The notes under the pieces are model-generated. The model did not search any database, had not been told where the DNA came from, and was given only the letters and a program-made list of their open reading frames with translations. Of a stretch of 64,000 bases of DNA, positions 59,278 through 64,000 are shown in pieces. The position numbers were made by a program, and so were the translations under genes. The stretch is from positions 496,001-560,000 of the forward strand of contig NZ_JAJIRP010000001.1 of assembly GCF_025717555.1 (NCBI RefSeq). Reading direction: 5' to 3'. Each line of letters begins with the position of its first letter. Position 1 is the stretch's first letter. The stretch is from Paucibacter sp. B2R-40 (GTDB taxonomy: Bacteria > Pseudomonadota > Gammaproteobacteria > Burkholderiales > Burkholderiaceae_C).

Positions 59278-60573
59278 CTACCTTTCGCGCCGCAGCGTGC
59301 CCACCATCTTGTCAGCGGCGCCCAGCATGAAGACGCTGTAGACGCCATTGCTCACCAGCGGCAACTCGGTGATCGAGTAGGCCGGTGTGCTGCTGGCACT
59401 GGAGTTGACGCTCAAAAGCGAACTGGTGCTGGACGACAGCAGGCTTGGCGTCGAGCCGGTGCCCGGTAAAACCGTGGATGCGATGGCGCTGTAGTCAACC
59501 GACAGGCTCAGGCCTGAATTCAAATTCGTGACCGCATTGACCAGGCGCATCTTGACGGCGCCGGCGGTGGCGGCCAGGCGGTTGTCGTCGCTCAGCACGG
59601 TCAGCTGCGGCGCGGCGCTGTCGCCCCAGACCAGCAGCGTGTAGTCAGCGCCGGCCTTCAGGACCGGTGCGCTCAAGTTCATCGGGTTGCCGTTGATCGT
59701 CACATTCAAGCTGCTCGCACCCGCCTGGGTGTTGATGTATTCGCCGATGGCGGGTGCGACGGCATTGCCCATCAAGCTGTTGCCGTTGAGCTGTGCAGTG
59801 ACCCGGACACCGTCACCGAAGGACGTGATCACGCGGGCGCGCGCCTCGCTGCTGAGGAAATTGCCGGCCTCCCCTTTTTGTTGCAGCAAGATGCCGTTGA
59901 CCAGGATACCGCCGTCGTTCGACGTCACGATCAGGGTGGCGACGCCGGTTGAAGCCAGCGTGATGCTGGGTATATCCAAGCGCACTTCGCTCTTCTTGCC
60001 GGCGCTGGTGATGCGCAGGCGATAGCTGCCGCTGTTGATGGTGTTGAAGCCGCTGCTGAGTCCACCGGCGATGTTGCTGGCCACGGCCGCTTCATTGTCA
60101 AGGCTGTCACCGACCACGGACAGATAGAAGTCCAGCGCGCCTGCATCTGGGGCCAAATTCATCAGCAAAAATTTGGTCTTGCCACTGGCGGCGGCTTCCT
60201 GATCCTCTTGCAGCATGCTGGTGTGGACGGCGCCGGCCCAGCCGTAGGCGATCATGGTGTAGTTGCTGCCCTTGTTCAGCGAGGGCGAGAGGCTGGCCAC
60301 CGTGGTGCCGATGCCGGTGGTTTGAATCTGGCTGCTGGTCGTACCGGTGTCGACGCTGGCATAGCTGCCCACCGAGGCGTAAGCCACATCGGAGTTGACG
60401 CTCTTGTCATTCATGCTCAAGGCCAGGCCGGCGTAGCTGCGCGTGGCATTGAGCAGGCGGATATTGGCATTGTTGTCGCCGGATCCGCCACCGCCGCAGG
60501 CGCTCAACAGCAAACCGGCGCAGGTCAGCGTCAAAAGGCCCCAGTTTTTGGGGGACAGAAAGTTGGATCGCAT
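59278..60573 (-). CDS. DUF4397 lipoprotein
   Basis: A 431-residue lipoprotein: signal with lipobox LSAC followed by a GGGGS run. NANIRLLNATRSYAGLALSM opens a first DUF4397 repeat, and KMRLVNAVTNLNSGLSLSVD a second; the middle contains GSNYTMIAYGWAGAVHT. DUF4397 repeats are immunoglobulin-like and occur in surface lipoproteins with unknown ligands. Ser/Thr-rich stretches near the C-terminus suggest a flexible stalk. Confidence 0.88.
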   Translation of the reverse strand: MRSNFLSPKNWGLLTLTCAGLLLSACGGGGSGDNNANIRLLNATRSYAGLALSMNDKSVNSDVAYASVGSYASVDTGTTSSQIQTTGIGTTVASLSPSLNKGSNYTMIAYGWAGAVHTSMLQEDQEAAASGKTKFLLMNLAPDAGALDFYLSVVGDSLDNEAAVASNIAGGLSSGFNTINSGSYRLRITSAGKKSEVRLDIPSITLASTGVATLIVTSNDGGILVNGILLQQKGEAGNFLSSEARARVITSFGDGVRVTAQLNGNSLMGNAVAPAIGEYINTQAGASSLNVTINGNPMNLSAPVLKAGADYTLLVWGDSAAPQLTVLSDDNRLAATAGAVKMRLVNAVTNLNSGLSLSVDYSAIASTVLPGTGSTPSLLSSSTSSLLSVNSSASSTPAYSITELPLVSNGVYSVFMLGAADKMVGTLRRER

Positions 60574-60735
60574 CGAGAGAACTCCGTTGAAAGGTGCTGC
60601 GCGATTGGGCTTGAGCCATGTTGCTGCTGCATGTGGCCTTGTGTCGGGACCGTGAAGTCTTGTTGCTGGGACTTCTTAGGGCAAGCTCCCCAATAGAGGG
60701 CAAACCTGGGCGATTCGGCGCTGCTCGACTGCTAG

Positions 60736-62838
<2,103 letters not shown>

Positions 62839-63009
62839 ACCCTAGCCGGGCTCAAGCTGGCCCCGACACTACCGAAACGACGAGAACGAGGGGACACCGG
62901 TCGCAGCCAAGCGTGCGGGGGTGGACTTGGAAATCTACAAAAGCAGGGCACGGCAGGCCGGCTCACAAAGTCGACCTGTCTGGGCTTTAGCAAATAGTTT
63001 TGGTAGCCG

Positions 63010-64000
63010 ATGAACAACATCTTTCACCGCTTGATGAGGGCCGTGGCCGCTTGCGCTGCCTGCGCCGCGCTATGGGGCGGGGCACCGGTCAGGGCCGCTG
63101 GCGAGCATGCATCGGGGACTGTTGGCGTGGATCTGCGCGACCCGATGTTCTGGTTGATCGCCTTCAGCCTGCTCGGCGCCGTGGCCATGGGTCTGGTGCT
63201 GGCGCTGGTGCATTCGCAGCGCTTGCGCTTGCGCCAGCGTCGCAGTGAATTGCTGCGGGTGCGACGCGAGCGCAGCAAGCTCAGCGCGCTGCTCAATGCC
63301 ATTCCCGACCCGGTCTACTTCAAGGACGCGAACGGCGCCTACGAAGGCTGCAATCCGGCCTTCGAGCGTTGCACCGGCTTGCTGGAGGCGCAGCTGTTGG
63401 GTCGCCGTGATGATCAGGTAGAGCATCGTCCGGCCTGGAGTGACGCTTTGGCCGGGGCCGGCGGCGCAACTCAGCGCACGCTGGCCTGGGTGACGCAGCC
63501 GGACGGCGAACGCGCTTGCCTGGATGTGGCGCAAGCCCTGGTGTTCGACGAGGGCCTGTGCCTGGGCCAGATCGGCGTTGCTCGCGACGTCACCGCGCTG
63601 CGCGAGGTGACGACCAAGCTGCACCGGGCGGTGACCGTGTTCGAACATTGCGGCGAGGGCATCATGATGATGGACGCCGATCTGTTGATCCGCGACGTCA
63701 ACCCGGCGCTCAGCGCCATCACCGGCTATGCCTGCGATGAGTTGCTGGGCACCATGCCCAATTACCTCCAACTCGGCGAGCAAGGGGCCGAGCTCTTGAA
63801 AGAGTTGTGGGCCGATGTCGGCGCCAAGGGCAAATGGAGCGGCGAGTTGGTGGATCGTCACAAGGACGGCAGCTGCGTGCCGCTTTGGGTGACCATCGTC
63901 AGCGTGCCGGCGCCCGAGCACGGCGGCGAGCCGCATTACCTGGCGGTGCTGACCGACATTTCGCGCATCAAGCAGACCGAGGCCGAACTGCTGCATCAAA
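63010..64000 (+). CDS. PAS-domain membrane signalling protein, N-terminal part
   Basis: A protein open at the right edge; 330 codons are visible. MNNIFHRLMRAVAACAACAA is a Cys-rich N-terminal helix with signal character, a second helix (residues about 47-70) follows, then a coiled coil. Two PAS domains follow: LLNAIPDPVYFKDANGAYEG in the first, and HRAVTVFEHCGEGIMMMDAD with DVNPALSAITGYACDELLG in the second. The likely continuation is a GGDEF-EAL or kinase output, as usual for this design, but none is in view. The 171-nt upstream gap shows no clear promoter. Confidence 0.85.
   Translation, partial: MNNIFHRLMRAVAACAACAALWGGAPVRAAGEHASGTVGVDLRDPMFWLIAFSLLGAVAMGLVLALVHSQRLRLRQRRSELLRVRRERSKLSALLNAIPDPVYFKDANGAYEGCNPAFERCTGLLEAQLLGRRDDQVEHRPAWSDALAGAGGATQRTLAWVTQPDGERACLDVAQALVFDEGLCLGQIGVARDVTALREVTTKLHRAVTVFEHCGEGIMMMDADLLIRDVNPALSAITGYACDELLGTMPNYLQLGEQGAELLKELWADVGAKGKWSGELVDRHKDGSCVPLWVTIVSVPAPEHGGEPHYLAVLTDISRIKQTEAELLHQ

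Overview
The window is 64 kb of a high-GC bacterial chromosome, coding on both strands almost without breaks. No rRNA, tRNA, CRISPR array, phage or complete insertion sequence was seen. Two PEP-CTERM proteins, a darcynin-family protein, a sphaeroides-heme-protein operon, tight betaproteobacterial operons (ilvE with a zf-CHCC protein, alr with arfB) and abundant HDOD, HD-GYP, GGDEF and PAS signalling proteins suggest a free-living betaproteobacterium of the order Burkholderiales, probably of the Rubrivivax-Leptothrix-Roseateles group. That placement is inference from gene content.

Layout. 1-2.5 kb: end of an SGNH-type PEP-CTERM protein, a lipoprotein hydrolase and a membrane-anchored cytochrome c5 closed by a strong terminator. 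2.5-7.9 kb, minus strand: the ilvE operon (aminotransferase, zinc finger, NTF2-like protein, YheT hydrolase, conserved protein) and the radA operon. 8-11 kb: an HDOD-GAF protein and a degenerate HD-GYP protein. 11-24 kb: housekeeping and accessory genes, including LysE and EamA exporters, PspC, ArfB, alanine racemase, LplT, a WYL regulator, lipocalin, acyltransferase-3 and two LysR regulators with divergent targets. 24-28 kb: two tandem paralogous soluble histidine kinases, followed by a 244-bp hairpin-rich element with terminal inverted repeats. 28-35 kb: an unknown secreted protein, a LysE-MocR pair, a darcynin/SDR pair opposite a Crp-type regulator, an AlkD-like repair protein and a second PEP-CTERM protein. 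35-42.5 kb: a heavy-metal RND efflux operon with four small unknown envelope proteins. 42.5-46.2 kb, minus strand: SHP, diheme cytochrome c and cytochrome b, followed by a QseBC-like two-component system. 46-50 kb: a P-type ATPase and a SulP transporter whose coding ends overlap. 51-56 kb: a polyamine-type binding protein next to a dCACHE-HAMP-GGDEF cyclase, then a TPR-GAF protein. 56-64 kb: esterase, LEA-type lipoprotein, a binding protein, a DMT exporter, a DUF4397 lipoprotein, FadH and the start of a PAS signalling protein.

How the genes work together. The RND block is probably one transcription unit: outer-membrane factor, accessory protein, adaptor and pump overlap or nearly abut, and two small periplasmic proteins follow. 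The SHP block looks like a small electron-transfer chain (membrane cytochrome b, diheme cytochrome, oxygen/NO-binding cytochrome) linked to its own sensor and regulator, with a PmrA/QseB-type direct repeat in the promoter. The most unusual features are the inverted-repeat element at 27895-28138, whose arms supply the stop codons of both flanking genes, the tandem cytosolic kinases before it, and the SHP-QseBC operon.
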